Part shown: positions 7,651-15,716 of the stretch, in pieces
Position numbering within the stretch: position 1 is the stretch's first letter
Layout: each line of letters begins with the position of its first letter
Source: Candidatus Omnitrophota bacterium
Lineage (GTDB): Bacteria > Omnitrophota > Gorgyraeia > JABMQH01
Length of the DNA: 20,704 bases
Reading direction: 5' to 3'
Assembly (NCBI GenBank): GCA_026387595.1
Contig: JAPLLL010000089.1
Location: forward strand, 28,561 to 49,264
Translations under genes and position numbers: made by a program
The notes under the pieces: generated by a model
Told to the model about the DNA's origin: nothing
Databases searched by the model: none
Seen by the model: only the letters and a program-made list of their open reading frames with translations

Positions 7651-8961
7651 ATGATTTTAAAGGTAATGACATCATTTCTTTTGCCGATAGTAATTACTTT
7701 TATGATCATAAAAGTAGTGTGGCCTCAAAAAAAGACCGGTTTTTTTGATAATCTTTTTTTAATCAGCTTATCGTCGGGCATTGGCCTTGGCGCATCCTCC
7801 GTTATATTTTTTGTGTGGCTGGTGCTTTTTTCTAAACCCGGGGAGTTCTTTGCCGTATTCGAAGGCACGATTTTTTTAATCGCGTTGATTTTATTTTGCA
7901 AAAAAGGCCGAGCAGTTAAAGAACGCCTTCAAAAGACAGGGCATTTTAGTTTATTTTCGGCCGGATTCGTGGTTTGCACCGTTTCCGCCCTTTTTATGTT
8001 AGTAGTTTCTTCTCTCATCAGCCCCCATGGCGACTGGGATGCCTGGGCCATATGGAACATGCGCGCCAGGTTTATATTCAGGTCCGGCGCCGAATGGGCA
8101 AATGCTTTTTCTCCTGTATTGGGATGGTCGCATCCGGATTACCCGTTGCTTATTCCGGCAACTATTGCAAGATGCTGGACCTATGCAGGGATAGATACGG
8201 TTATTGTGCCGATCCTGGTATCCGTGACTTTTACTATAGCTACCTTGCTTTTATTGGCCTCGTATTTCGCTATAACAGGGTCCGAAAAAAAAGGATGCTT
8301 AGCAAGCCTGGTTTTACTTGGGACCCCGCTTTTCCTGGTTTCCGGCACCGCGCAATATGCGGATATACCTGTTGGCTTTTTTATATTGGCGAGTATAGCA
8401 GTATTTTATCTATACGAAAAAAGCGAAAACAAGAATGCGGTATTTTTAGTTATCGCGGGATTTCTCGCCGGATTGGCATGTTGGGCAAAAAATGAAGGTC
8501 TATTGTTTTTGGCAGCGTTAATTATGGGCCGTTTTATTGCGGTGTCTATGGCAGGGAGATTTAGGAGCTATTTTAAAGAAGTCGCTGTATTCTTGACGGG
8601 CCTTGCACCTGTGCTGTTCCCGTTGGCTTATTTTAAAATAAGATTTGCTCCTCCGACGGATATATTCGAAAAACACACTATTTTGACAGCGTCTGAGGCA
8701 TGGCCGGTCGCTGTAGAATTTGCAAAAGGGATACTGAATTTCGGTCAGTGGCCGGTTTCTGCTACTATTGTATTAGTTATTTGTGCAGCTATACTTGGGG
8801 TTAAGCCCGATCATAGGGTTAAAGTAAGCGCTCAAAGCTCGACGCTTACTTTAGTATTTATCTTGCTTGGATTTTTTATAATTTATATGGTTACTCCATA
8901 TGATAAAAATTGGCATATTGTCGTCAAGGAGGCTGGAAATGCTGTCAGACGTAAAATGTAA
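7651..8961 (+). CDS. GT-C-like (PMT/ArnT-type) membrane glycosyltransferase, C-terminally truncated
   Basis: Polytopic membrane protein of 436 residues resembling PMT/ArnT-type GT-C transferases, which move sugars from polyprenyl-phosphate donors on the outer face of the inner membrane. The long loop after the third or fourth TM holds SPHGDWDAWAIWNMRARF (Asp128, Asp130), followed by WSHPDYPLLIPA, then QYADIPVGFF and CWAKNEGLLF, a signature set of a bacterial subfamily often annotated simply as a membrane or glycosyltransferase-family protein. The C-terminus breaks off: after VTPYDKNWH (ending at nt 8916), where relatives normally continue into a Ser/Leu/Asp/Arg-containing stretch and another TM, the reading frame gives an unrelated basic tail of 14 residues that runs through the ribosome binding site of the next gene. 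A deletion of the 3' end is the simplest explanation. Activity may be lost. Start ATG 7651 abuts the previous stop. Confidence 0.82.
   Translation: MILKVMTSFLLPIVITFMIIKVVWPQKKTGFFDNLFLISLSSGIGLGASSVIFFVWLVLFSKPGEFFAVFEGTIFLIALILFCKKGRAVKERLQKTGHFSLFSAGFVVCTVSALFMLVVSSLISPHGDWDAWAIWNMRARFIFRSGAEWANAFSPVLGWSHPDYPLLIPATIARCWTYAGIDTVIVPILVSVTFTIATLLLLASYFAITGSEKKGCLASLVLLGTPLFLVSGTAQYADIPVGFFILASIAVFYLYEKSENKNAVFLVIAGFLAGLACWAKNEGLLFLAALIMGRFIAVSMAGRFRSYFKEVAVFLTGLAPVLFPLAYFKIRFAPPTDIFEKHTILTASEAWPVAVEFAKGILNFGQWPVSATIVLVICAAILGVKPDHRVKVSAQSSTLTLVFILLGFFIIYMVTPYDKNWHIVVKEAGNAVRRKM
8926..8932 (+). promoter_or_regulatory. Strong Shine-Dalgarno site for the methyltransferase-GT2 fusion
   Basis: AAGGAGG lies 6 nt before ATG 8939. 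It decides the start: the open frame extends upstream to 8900, but the 13 extra codons lack a ribosome site, and the CxxC zinc-ribbon motif begins just after the 8939 start. The site sits inside the degraded tail of the upstream gene. Confidence 0.85.
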
Positions 8962-10621
8962 CCTGTGCGGGAAAGACCACTATAAGGTTTTATATAAGGC
9001 TGAAACAGGCGTCAAAACCTCCGGGAAGAAGTATTTTATTACTGATTCGGAGCGTTCTATGCCGGAAAGGATAGTTAAATGCCTTGGCTGCGGCCTTACC
9101 TATGTAACGCCCAGGGAGCGCACGGAAGAAGTGTCATCCTCGTATATAAATATGATGGCTGAGGAATATAGGAGAGAAGAACCAGGGCGCAGGGCATCGG
9201 CCAGGATCATATTAAAAAGGCTCGATAGCCTGAAAAAGAAGGGCCGAATCCTGGATGTGGGATGCGCGACGGGTTTTTTGCTAAGCGAAGCGAAGAAAGA
9301 CGGATGGGAGATATATGGCGTTGAACTTTCCAGGTGGTGTGTTGATTACGCCAAGAAAAATCTGGATATTGACATATTTTGCGGATTTTTAAAAGAAGCA
9401 GGTTTTACGAATAATTTCTTTGATGCTATTATTTTGCAGGACACTATCGAACACCTCGAGGACCCGAAAGCCACGTTGATAGAGATCAGGCGCATACTAA
9501 AGCCAAACGGCGTATTGTGCGTAAGCACGCCCGATATAAATAGCCTGATAAGCCGTTTTTTGAAAGCCAAATGGTGGGGCATCAATCAATCCCACCTGTT
9601 TTATTTTACAAAAAATACCTTATATAAAATGCTGAATGCAGCCGGATTTGTGCCGATAAAATGTGCGACTCACCCGCGCACTTTTTCGTTCAAATACTGG
9701 GTCCATAGGTTTAAAAGTTATAACCGGGCCATTTATAGGGTTATGAAATTTTTGTCTGAAAGAACATTTTTAGGCAATAAGCTCTTTACTATAGATACGG
9801 CGGACCAGATAGAGGTCTATGCGCGTAGGCACAGGGGGCTGCAATATATCGAAGAACTTGAGCAGGATGAGGGCCCAAAACCCGGGCATAAAGAAATGAA
9901 AACAATCGTGGTCCTACCGGCTTACAACGCTGCAAAGACATTAAAAAGAACAGTGGCCGATATCCCAAAAGAAGGGATAAGCGATATTATCCTGGTAGAC
10001 GACAAAAGCAGCGACAACACCGCGGAAGTCGCAACAGAGCTTGGGCTGAAGGTATTTGTACATAGTAAAAATAAAGGTTACGGAGGGAATCAGAAAACCT
10101 GCTATCAAAAGGCCCTGGAGATGGGGGCGGATATAGTTGTCATGGTGCATCCTGATTATCAGTATGACCCAAAGGCGATACCGGACCTCATAGATCCCAT
10201 AAGACGGGGAGAGGCAGATGCGGTATTTGGCTCAAGGATGATGAAAGGCGGCGCGCTTATCGGGGGGATGCCATTATGGAAGCATAATACGAATATTATA
10301 CTTACGGCGCTGGAGAACATTGTATTTGGTACATATCTGACCGAATACCATTCGGGTTTCAGGGCGTATAGCGCCAGGGTTTTAAGGGCAATAAGATTTA
10401 TGGACAATTCGGATGGCTTTATATTTGACACAGAGATCATTGTGCAAATCTTACTGCATTACTTTAGAGTAAATGAAATACCGATTAGAACCAGATATTT
10501 TGACGAGGCATCGGTAATAAAGCCCTGGCCCAGCGTAATATACGGGTTCGGTATTTTAAAGACCTTGCTAAAATTTATTTTACACGCGCATACTGTTGTT
10601 AAATTCAGACAATTTGAATAA
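8939..10621 (+). CDS. Bifunctional protein: zinc-ribbon SAM methyltransferase fused to GT2 glycosyltransferase
   Basis: 560-residue soluble fusion. Residues 1-55 form a zinc-ribbon-like head with two Cys pairs (Cys7/Cys10 and Cys48/Cys51), as in sugar-type methyltransferases. Residues 100-300 are a class I SAM methyltransferase: motif I ILDVGCATG at 104-112, an acidic end to beta2 (GVELS), and LQDTIEHLEDP near 166-176. Residues 320-560 are a family 2 glycosyltransferase of the DPM1/polyprenyl-phosphate type: VVLPAYNA, IILVDDKSSDNT (350-361), and HPDYQYDP at 404-411, a known variant of the DxD metal site. There are no TM segments, so it likely works at the cytosolic membrane face, putting a sugar on a polyprenyl phosphate while the partner domain methylates the sugar or a related group. 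The start at 8939 follows a perfect AAGGAGG. The gene begins inside the upstream gene (23-nt overlap) and ends 2 nt before the next. Domain calls are secure; substrates are unknown. Confidence 0.9.
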   Translation: MLSDVKCNLCGKDHYKVLYKAETGVKTSGKKYFITDSERSMPERIVKCLGCGLTYVTPRERTEEVSSSYINMMAEEYRREEPGRRASARIILKRLDSLKKKGRILDVGCATGFLLSEAKKDGWEIYGVELSRWCVDYAKKNLDIDIFCGFLKEAGFTNNFFDAIILQDTIEHLEDPKATLIEIRRILKPNGVLCVSTPDINSLISRFLKAKWWGINQSHLFYFTKNTLYKMLNAAGFVPIKCATHPRTFSFKYWVHRFKSYNRAIYRVMKFLSERTFLGNKLFTIDTADQIEVYARRHRGLQYIEELEQDEGPKPGHKEMKTIVVLPAYNAAKTLKRTVADIPKEGISDIILVDDKSSDNTAEVATELGLKVFVHSKNKGYGGNQKTCYQKALEMGADIVVMVHPDYQYDPKAIPDLIDPIRRGEADAVFGSRMMKGGALIGGMPLWKHNTNIILTALENIVFGTYLTEYHSGFRAYSARVLRAIRFMDNSDGFIFDTEIIVQILLHYFRVNEIPIRTRYFDEASVIKPWPSVIYGFGILKTLLKFILHAHTVVKFRQFE

Positions 10622-10623
10622 AA

Positions 10624-11352
10624 ATGGAAATGGAAAAATATTTTTTTCATGCTGATGAGGACAGGTTTCATTGGCAAACCCAGAATGTTTTTGTTGCCAG
10701 GAGAGAAAAAGAACTTTTAGAAGGGATATTTAAGCAAAGGCGTAATGCAGCTATCTTGGAGGTAGGATGCGGCGAAGGAGCCAATCTTTTTTTTCTAAAA
10801 GATAGCTTTCAAAAAATAACGGGGTTAGATTTTTCTTTAGAGAAATCGAAATTTGCCAAGGAAAATAGCGGCGTGACAGCTATTGTTCAGGCAAATGCGC
10901 TGTTTCTGCCTTTCCGCGCGGATTTTTTCGATATAGTTTTTTGCAGAGATATCCTTCATCATGTAAACGGCAAAAGAAAGATCATATCGGAAATGTTCAG
11001 GGTTTGCAAAAATGGCGGCAGGATCTATATTGTAGAAGCGAACGGGTTAAATATAATCGGTTTTTTCCAAAGCCTGCTTATTAAGGTTGAAAGAGGGATG
11101 ATCTTTAATTCGGCAAAAGAATTAATGAAAGATATAAAGAAATTACTCATATGGCATGTCAAAATAACACATAAACACTCCCTGCCTCTATTTCGTATTT
11201 TTATGCATTATCGTTATGGTAAACCCAAATTGTCGCAAGCTGAAGTTTTTATCTTTTGTTTAAACCTTTTTGAAAAAATATGCGACTTCGTTATTCCCCA
11301 GTATTTCTGGTATTATACCATTATCGAGATAGAAAAAACAAAAATGAATTGA
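10624..11352 (+). CDS. Class I SAM-dependent methyltransferase
   Basis: 242-residue protein with a standard class I SAM methyltransferase core. Motif I ILEVGCGEG is near residues 40-48, followed by an acidic beta2 end (GLDFS), a VQANALFLPF segment and DIVFCRDILHHV, the Methyltransf_11 pattern. The C-terminal about 100 residues are hydrophobic and basic and may help acceptor binding or membrane contact. It starts 2 nt after the preceding fusion gene; ATG 10624 or ATG 10630 could both serve, and neither has a good Shine-Dalgarno sequence. The stop comes 8 nt before the start of the B12 radical SAM gene. Given the neighbours, it may methylate a sugar or lipid of an envelope glycan, but the acceptor cannot be told from the sequence. 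The coding is noticeably AT-richer than in the RND genes. Confidence 0.87.
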   Translation: MEMEKYFFHADEDRFHWQTQNVFVARREKELLEGIFKQRRNAAILEVGCGEGANLFFLKDSFQKITGLDFSLEKSKFAKENSGVTAIVQANALFLPFRADFFDIVFCRDILHHVNGKRKIISEMFRVCKNGGRIYIVEANGLNIIGFFQSLLIKVERGMIFNSAKELMKDIKKLLIWHVKITHKHSLPLFRIFMHYRYGKPKLSQAEVFIFCLNLFEKICDFVIPQYFWYYTIIEIEKTKMN

Positions 11353-11360
11353 GAAAAATA

Positions 11361-12752
11361 ATGAGCAAAATTTTACTTATAGCCCCTCCATATGAGACTT
11401 TATATGGGGGGTCAAATATCAAAAAATTACAATGGGGGTTTATACCTTACGGTATTGCCAGTATTGGGGGAAAACTCCGTAGTGAGGGTCATAAAGTAAG
11501 AATAGTGGATGTTACCTGGTCTTTAAAAAATTTATATGAGCTGAAAGATATTATTAGAGATGAATCTCCAGACTATATGGGGGTTAGCGTAACCACACCC
11601 CAAGTTGTAGTCAGCCTTGAAATTTGCAAAATGGCTAAAAGAATAAAACCTGATTGCACAATAATTGTCGGGGGGCCGCACGCCTCTGCCTTACCGGAGG
11701 AAATGTTATTAAACAAAGATATCGACATTGTTGTATATGGCGAAGGAGAAGTGACGATGTCATTAATTGCCAGAGGCGCCGATTTGCCGTTGATAAAAGG
11801 CGTCTATTACCGGGATAAAGGCGTTATTGTTAAAAATGAACCTCAACCATTAATCGAAGACCTTGATTCTTTGCCTTTTCCGCTATATGAGCAACTCCCG
11901 ATAGAACGGTATGGTACTCCTTATATGGGAAGATCTGTGGGGATTATTACGGGGCGCGGGTGTCCTTGCAACTGTACCTTTTGCGCCTCAAAGATCATGT
12001 TTGGAAAGAAATACAGATTTAGAAATGTAGCGTCTATTTTGAAAGAAATTCTATGGTTTAAGCAAAAATATGGCATTTTAATCTTTTCATTCTGGGATGA
12101 TACTTTTACGATTAATAAAAAAGAGGTAGAAAATCTATGCGTTCAGTTAATAGAGAACAGGGTTAATATAAAATGGAGCTGTACAACGAGAGTTGACGCC
12201 ATATCCCGCGGCCTATTGGGATTAATGAAGAAAGCGGGCTGCTTTATCGTGCATTTAGGAATAGAGTCAGGCGATGAGGTGGTGCTAAATAAAACACGGA
12301 AAGGGATAACTTTAAGACAGGCAGAAGCTGCTGTTAAGTGTGTACGTGAACTGCAGATTGAGGCATATGGATATTTTATATTAGGTCTCCCATATGAAAC
12401 AAAGCAGACATTGCGCAGAACGATAGAATTCGCAAAAAAATTAAAATTAGATTATGCTCAATTTTCCCTGCTCACCCCTTTACCAGGTACAGAAATTTGG
12501 GATTTGGCTAAAGAAGGGCGGATACTGAGATTAACCACCAGCGATTTCGCCAGATTTAACAGATACGGGAAAGCAGTTATAGAATTGCCGGGTCTTACCA
12601 GTGAAGAGCTGAATAAATATTATAAAAAAGCCTATATTGAATTCTATTTTAGATGGAAATATGTTTTACAGGTGTCCCGAAAAATAAATTCGTTGAAATC
12701 AATTATCCGGTATTTCAAAATGTTATTAAATTTTTTGAAGTTTCTTTTTTAA
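11361..12752 (+). CDS. Cobalamin-binding radical SAM enzyme
   Basis: 463-residue class B-type enzyme: an N-terminal B12-binding Rossmann domain (about 1-140, with IAPPY at the start, IIVGGPHASALPEE at 101-114 and VVYGEGE), then a radical SAM barrel with the 4Fe-4S motif CxxxCxxC (Cys201, Cys205, Cys208; nt 11961-11984), and a C-terminal helical region. Later signatures HLGIESGDE, GYFILGLPYET and LTPLPGTEIWD are typical of this superfamily. Such enzymes use cobalamin with a 5'-deoxyadenosyl radical for methylation of unactivated carbons, ring rearrangement or cyclisation (hopanoid, bacteriochlorophyll and antibiotic pathways are known cases). The frame opens upstream at 11280, but that part lies inside the methyltransferase gene; ATG 11361 fits the family N-terminus. 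Its 3' end overlaps no real start of the next gene. The product is unknown; C-methylation of a glycan or lipid is an inference. Confidence 0.92.
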   Translation: MSKILLIAPPYETLYGGSNIKKLQWGFIPYGIASIGGKLRSEGHKVRIVDVTWSLKNLYELKDIIRDESPDYMGVSVTTPQVVVSLEICKMAKRIKPDCTIIVGGPHASALPEEMLLNKDIDIVVYGEGEVTMSLIARGADLPLIKGVYYRDKGVIVKNEPQPLIEDLDSLPFPLYEQLPIERYGTPYMGRSVGIITGRGCPCNCTFCASKIMFGKKYRFRNVASILKEILWFKQKYGILIFSFWDDTFTINKKEVENLCVQLIENRVNIKWSCTTRVDAISRGLLGLMKKAGCFIVHLGIESGDEVVLNKTRKGITLRQAEAAVKCVRELQIEAYGYFILGLPYETKQTLRRTIEFAKKLKLDYAQFSLLTPLPGTEIWDLAKEGRILRLTTSDFARFNRYGKAVIELPGLTSEELNKYYKKAYIEFYFRWKYVLQVSRKINSLKSIIRYFKMLLNFLKFLF

Positions 12753-12765
12753 AAGTTATGCCAAT

Positions 12766-12772
12766 GGGGAGG
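12766..12772 (+). promoter_or_regulatory. Shine-Dalgarno site setting the start of the second methyltransferase-GT2 fusion
   Basis: GGGGAGG lies 6 nt before ATG 12779. It selects this start over an upstream in-frame one at 12653, which would overlap the radical SAM gene by 100 nt and add 42 residues without domain similarity. Confidence 0.8.
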
Positions 12773-12778
12773 ATTATT

Positions 12779-14188
12779 ATGCCAAATGAGATAATACGCG
12801 AACATTATAATAAATTTACCGCGGAAAGGGAAAAGTGGCTTAATAGAAACCGGTATTACTATAAGAGCAAAGAAAGATTTTATCAATTTTTAATTCCGAG
12901 ATCGAAACGAGTTCTTGTTATAGGCTGTGAAACAGGAGATCTGCTTGCATCGCTAAAACCTTCGTACGGGGTAGGCATAGACATCAGCGAGAAAATGATA
13001 GATATCGCGAGACAGAAGCACAAGGACTATAAATTTTATACAATGGATGCACAGGAAAAACTTCCCGATGAAAAATTTGATTACGTGGTTATATGCGGCA
13101 TGGTAGGTGAACTTGAAGATGTACAGACATTTTTTAATACTTTAAAAACAGCAGGAGACGAATTTACATGCTATATTCTCGACCACTATAATGCCTTATG
13201 GGAACCATTGCTGAAATTTGGCGAAGCGATTAAATTGCGAATGCCCACACCTTTTCAAAATTGGCTCCAGATAGATCAGATCAGTAACCTGCTTGATTTA
13301 TGCGGATTCGATATACTTAAAACTTACAGATGTTTTCTTTTCCCTTTCTATATCCCGGTATTATCTTTTTTTATCAACTCAATATTGATTAATGTTCCTT
13401 TTTTGAATCGCCTGTCTCTTTTGCGTTATGTAGTCGCAAAAAAAGTTTGCACAGAAACGCATAATTACGGTATTTCAGTTGTTATTCCTTGTAGAAATGA
13501 AGAAAGCAACATCAAGCACGTGGCAGAACGCATACCCGATATGGGCCGGCATGTAGAGATTATTTTTGTGGATAACGGATCTACGGATCATACAGCAGAT
13601 GAAATCAAAAAAACAATAAAAGATAATCCAAATAGGGATATCAAGCTTTATGTTCAGCCAAAAATAGGGAAAAAGAACGCATTGATCGAAGGATTTGACC
13701 GCGCACAACAAGAGGTACTGATGATTTTGGATGCGGATTTGACCGTGATGCCGGGAGATCTGGAGAAATTTTTCAATGTTATTAATTGCGGAAAGGCTGA
13801 GTTTGTAAATGGGTCCAGAATGGTCTACCCCCAGGAAAGACAGTCTATGAGGTATTTAAACATTATCGGCAATTATATATTTGGACGAATATTTTCTTGG
13901 GTCTTAAAATTTTCTTTGACAGATACCCTATGCGGGACAAAGGGTTTTTTAAAAAAATATTGGCCTGAAATTAAAGAAAATGAAATTACCAGTCGAGGCA
14001 GTTTAGATAAATGGGGCGATTTTGATTTGCTTTTTGCAGCTGCCAGTTTCAATCTTAAAATGGCAGAAATCCCGGTACGTTATAAAAGAAGAGTATATGA
14101 GCGTAGCAAAATGCAGCATTTTCGCCATGGTTTTAAATTGCTCATAATGACTTTTATCGCAATTAAACGGTTTAGGATTAATTGTTAA
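12779..14188 (+). CDS. Bifunctional SAM methyltransferase-GT2 glycosyltransferase
   Basis: 469-residue fusion with the same order of parts as the gene at 8939 but little obvious sequence likeness and no zinc ribbon. Residues 1-225: methyltransferase with motif I VLVIGCETG (45-53), GIDIS near 66-70 and FDYVVICGMVGELED (100-114). Residues 230-469: GT2 with VVIPCRNEESN, IIFVDNGSTDHT (261-272), KIGKKNALIEGFDRA and the metal-binding DAD at 318-320. A hydrophobic stretch (about 185-215) between the domains could be membrane-associated. In similar proteins the first domain methylates a small acceptor or sugar and the second transfers a sugar to a lipid phosphate; here both substrates are unknown. 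It begins 26 nt after the radical SAM stop behind a good GGGGAGG and ends 13 nt before the next radical SAM gene. Base composition is low in G+C, as for its neighbour. Confidence 0.88.
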   Translation: MPNEIIREHYNKFTAEREKWLNRNRYYYKSKERFYQFLIPRSKRVLVIGCETGDLLASLKPSYGVGIDISEKMIDIARQKHKDYKFYTMDAQEKLPDEKFDYVVICGMVGELEDVQTFFNTLKTAGDEFTCYILDHYNALWEPLLKFGEAIKLRMPTPFQNWLQIDQISNLLDLCGFDILKTYRCFLFPFYIPVLSFFINSILINVPFLNRLSLLRYVVAKKVCTETHNYGISVVIPCRNEESNIKHVAERIPDMGRHVEIIFVDNGSTDHTADEIKKTIKDNPNRDIKLYVQPKIGKKNALIEGFDRAQQEVLMILDADLTVMPGDLEKFFNVINCGKAEFVNGSRMVYPQERQSMRYLNIIGNYIFGRIFSWVLKFSLTDTLCGTKGFLKKYWPEIKENEITSRGSLDKWGDFDLLFAAASFNLKMAEIPVRYKRRVYERSKMQHFRHGFKLLIMTFIAIKRFRINC

Positions 14189-14201
14189 AAACTCAAAAAA
14201 T

Positions 14202-14486
14202 ATGCTTAAGATTACTTTTGTCTATCCGGATTTTGAAAGCCTTGGGATCGAGTACTTAATGGCTATTTGCTTGGAAAACGGCTATGGGGTTGATTATATA
14301 TATTATCAGGCAGAAGATACCTATTTGGGCATGAAGAATAGGGCAATCTCCTTTCAGCGAATAGCAAAAAAAATATCGGATACCCAGCCGCACATTGTTG
14401 CTTTTTCTCGCGTAACCGATAATTACCGGTATCAACTGAGTTGTGCAAAGGCCTTAAAGGAAATAATGCACGATGTAATGATGTAA
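14202..14486 (+). CDS. B12-binding radical SAM enzyme, N-terminal fragment (frameshifted)
   Basis: N-terminal part of a cobalamin-binding radical SAM protein: MLKITFVYPDFESLGIEYL is the opening strand of the B12-binding fold, and PHIVAFSRVTDN is the third strand region. The frame closes at TAA 14484-14486, 94 codons in, just before the expected FGGIHPT strand. An 8-base unit, GATGTAAT, occurs twice in tandem across the break (14472-14487); removing one copy joins this frame exactly to the downstream one, giving HDVITIFGGIHPT. The start ATG 14202 lies 13 nt after the previous gene and has no clear ribosome site. As it stands the fragment cannot hold a whole domain, so this copy is either a pseudogene, a phase-variable state, or an assembly error. 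Confidence 0.82.
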   Translation: MLKITFVYPDFESLGIEYLMAICLENGYGVDYIYYQAEDTYLGMKNRAISFQRIAKKISDTQPHIVAFSRVTDNYRYQLSCAKALKEIMHDVMM

Positions 14487-15697
14487 TAACGATATTCGGC
14501 GGGATCCATCCGACCGCAGTACCTGAAAAAGTCCTGCAGAACCAAGAAGTTGACTGTGTTTGTATCGGAGAGGCCGAAAGATCGTTTTTTGATTTCCTTA
14601 AAATCGGAAAAGGGAATACAGCATTTATCCTTCCCGAACATCCTATAGAAGGTATAGTTTTTAAAAAGGAAGGTAAGATCGTCGGAGAGTTTAGAGAAGG
14701 CGCCTTGGCCGATCTGAATGAATTGCCGTTCCCGCATAAAACCCCTTTCTTTTTATCATTAAAAGATTCGTGTTATGAATATCGAATTATGGCCAGCCGA
14801 GGATGTTCTTATAGCTGTTCCTACTGTTTCAACTCTTATATGCATCAAAAGAGAGGAAAAATTGTCTGCAGACGGAGAAAAGTAGATAATGTGCTTGCTG
14901 AACTTTGCTGGGCCAGAGACAATTATCCTTTAAAATATGTAATGTTTCTTGACGATTCATTCACGTCGGACGCAGAATGGATCCTTGAATTTTGCGAACG
15001 TTACAAAATAGAAATTGGTTTACCTTTTGCTTGTATCGCCAATCCGCATTATATGAACAAGAAAATAATAAGAGCGTTAAGTTCAGCGGGATGTGTTAAT
15101 ATACAGGTTGGGGTTGAATCACTATCAAAAGAATTATGCAATAGAGTTCTTCATAGGAAAATGAGCTGCACAGAAATAGCGCAGACCATTGATGATCTGA
15201 GAGAATGCGGCATTATGGTCCAAGTTGATCATATGCTGGGGATCCCGGGAGATACGGTAAAACTGCAAGAGGAAAGTATATTGTTTTATAGCAAACACAA
15301 GCCCGATTTAATAAGCATCTTATGGTTAACCTATTATCCGAGAACACCCATTGTTGAAATCGAGAAACAAAAAAAACTGATCAATGACAATGACATAAAT
15401 AACATAGAAGAAGGCGTGTATTCGGCAAAAGAATCATATCTGACGGGCGGCAGCATGGCTAACCCGAAACCTTACTATAGCGTTTCATTATTGCTCAATT
15501 ATTTGCCATTTCTTCCAAAATGGCTGATAAGTTTTTTAGTGCGTACTCATATTTATCGTATATTACGGATCAAAAACTATTTTGTTTCGACAGCTTTGCC
15601 CCGCGCAATTCAAAGCATATTTAATAAAAAAGATTTTCGCGGAAGAAGCCATATCATCCGTTTTATTAATAAAATGTTTGCTTTGCAAACAACATGA
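14441..15697 (+). CDS. B12-binding radical SAM enzyme, main C-terminal part (after frameshift)
   Basis: Rest of the enzyme begun at 14202. The nominal TTG start at 14441 is formal only; meaningful similarity begins at about 14480 with VITIFGGIHPTAVPEKV and CIGEAE of the B12 domain. The radical SAM cluster motif CxxxCxxC is at nt 14804-14827 (within GCSYSCSYC), followed by FLDDSFTSD, VNIQVGVESL and DHMLGIPGDT, all family signatures, and a basic, hydrophobic C-terminus. Rejoined at the 8-bp duplication, the product would have 495 residues, a normal length. All catalytic elements are intact, so the break is recent or artificial. It is a second, distinct B12 radical SAM enzyme next to the one at 11361; the pair suggests two radical-type modifications on the same product. 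The stop is 19 nt before the epimerase gene. Confidence 0.87.
   Translation: MCKGLKGNNARCNDVITIFGGIHPTAVPEKVLQNQEVDCVCIGEAERSFFDFLKIGKGNTAFILPEHPIEGIVFKKEGKIVGEFREGALADLNELPFPHKTPFFLSLKDSCYEYRIMASRGCSYSCSYCFNSYMHQKRGKIVCRRRKVDNVLAELCWARDNYPLKYVMFLDDSFTSDAEWILEFCERYKIEIGLPFACIANPHYMNKKIIRALSSAGCVNIQVGVESLSKELCNRVLHRKMSCTEIAQTIDDLRECGIMVQVDHMLGIPGDTVKLQEESILFYSKHKPDLISILWLTYYPRTPIVEIEKQKKLINDNDINNIEEGVYSAKESYLTGGSMANPKPYYSVSLLLNYLPFLPKWLISFLVRTHIYRILRIKNYFVSTALPRAIQSIFNKKDFRGRSHIIRFINKMFALQTT
14472..14487 (+). repeat. 8-bp tandem duplication (GATGTAAT x2) causing a frameshift
   Basis: GATGTAAT at 14472-14479 is repeated at 14480-14487. The two copies add 8 bases to a coding frame and create the TAA at 14484. 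Deleting either copy restores a continuous B12 radical SAM reading frame with the conserved strand VITIFGG. The exactness of the repair makes duplication by slippage the clear cause. Confidence 0.88.
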
Positions 15698-15716
15698 AAG
15701 AGAGGGAAAAAGAAAT

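Noticed and set aside
12653..12778. Earlier start for the second methyltransferase-GT2 fusion
   Set aside because: It would overlap the radical SAM gene by 100 nt, adds residues with no family likeness and lacks a ribosome site, whereas GGGGAGG precedes ATG 12779.
14441..14479. True TTG start for the second radical SAM fragment
   Set aside because: The codons before 14480 read an out-of-frame version of the upstream B12 domain and match nothing; the duplication explains the break better.
15582..15716. Earlier start for the epimerase
   Set aside because: The extra 45 codons lie inside the radical SAM gene, and the NAD-binding Rossmann strand begins right at ATG 15717.
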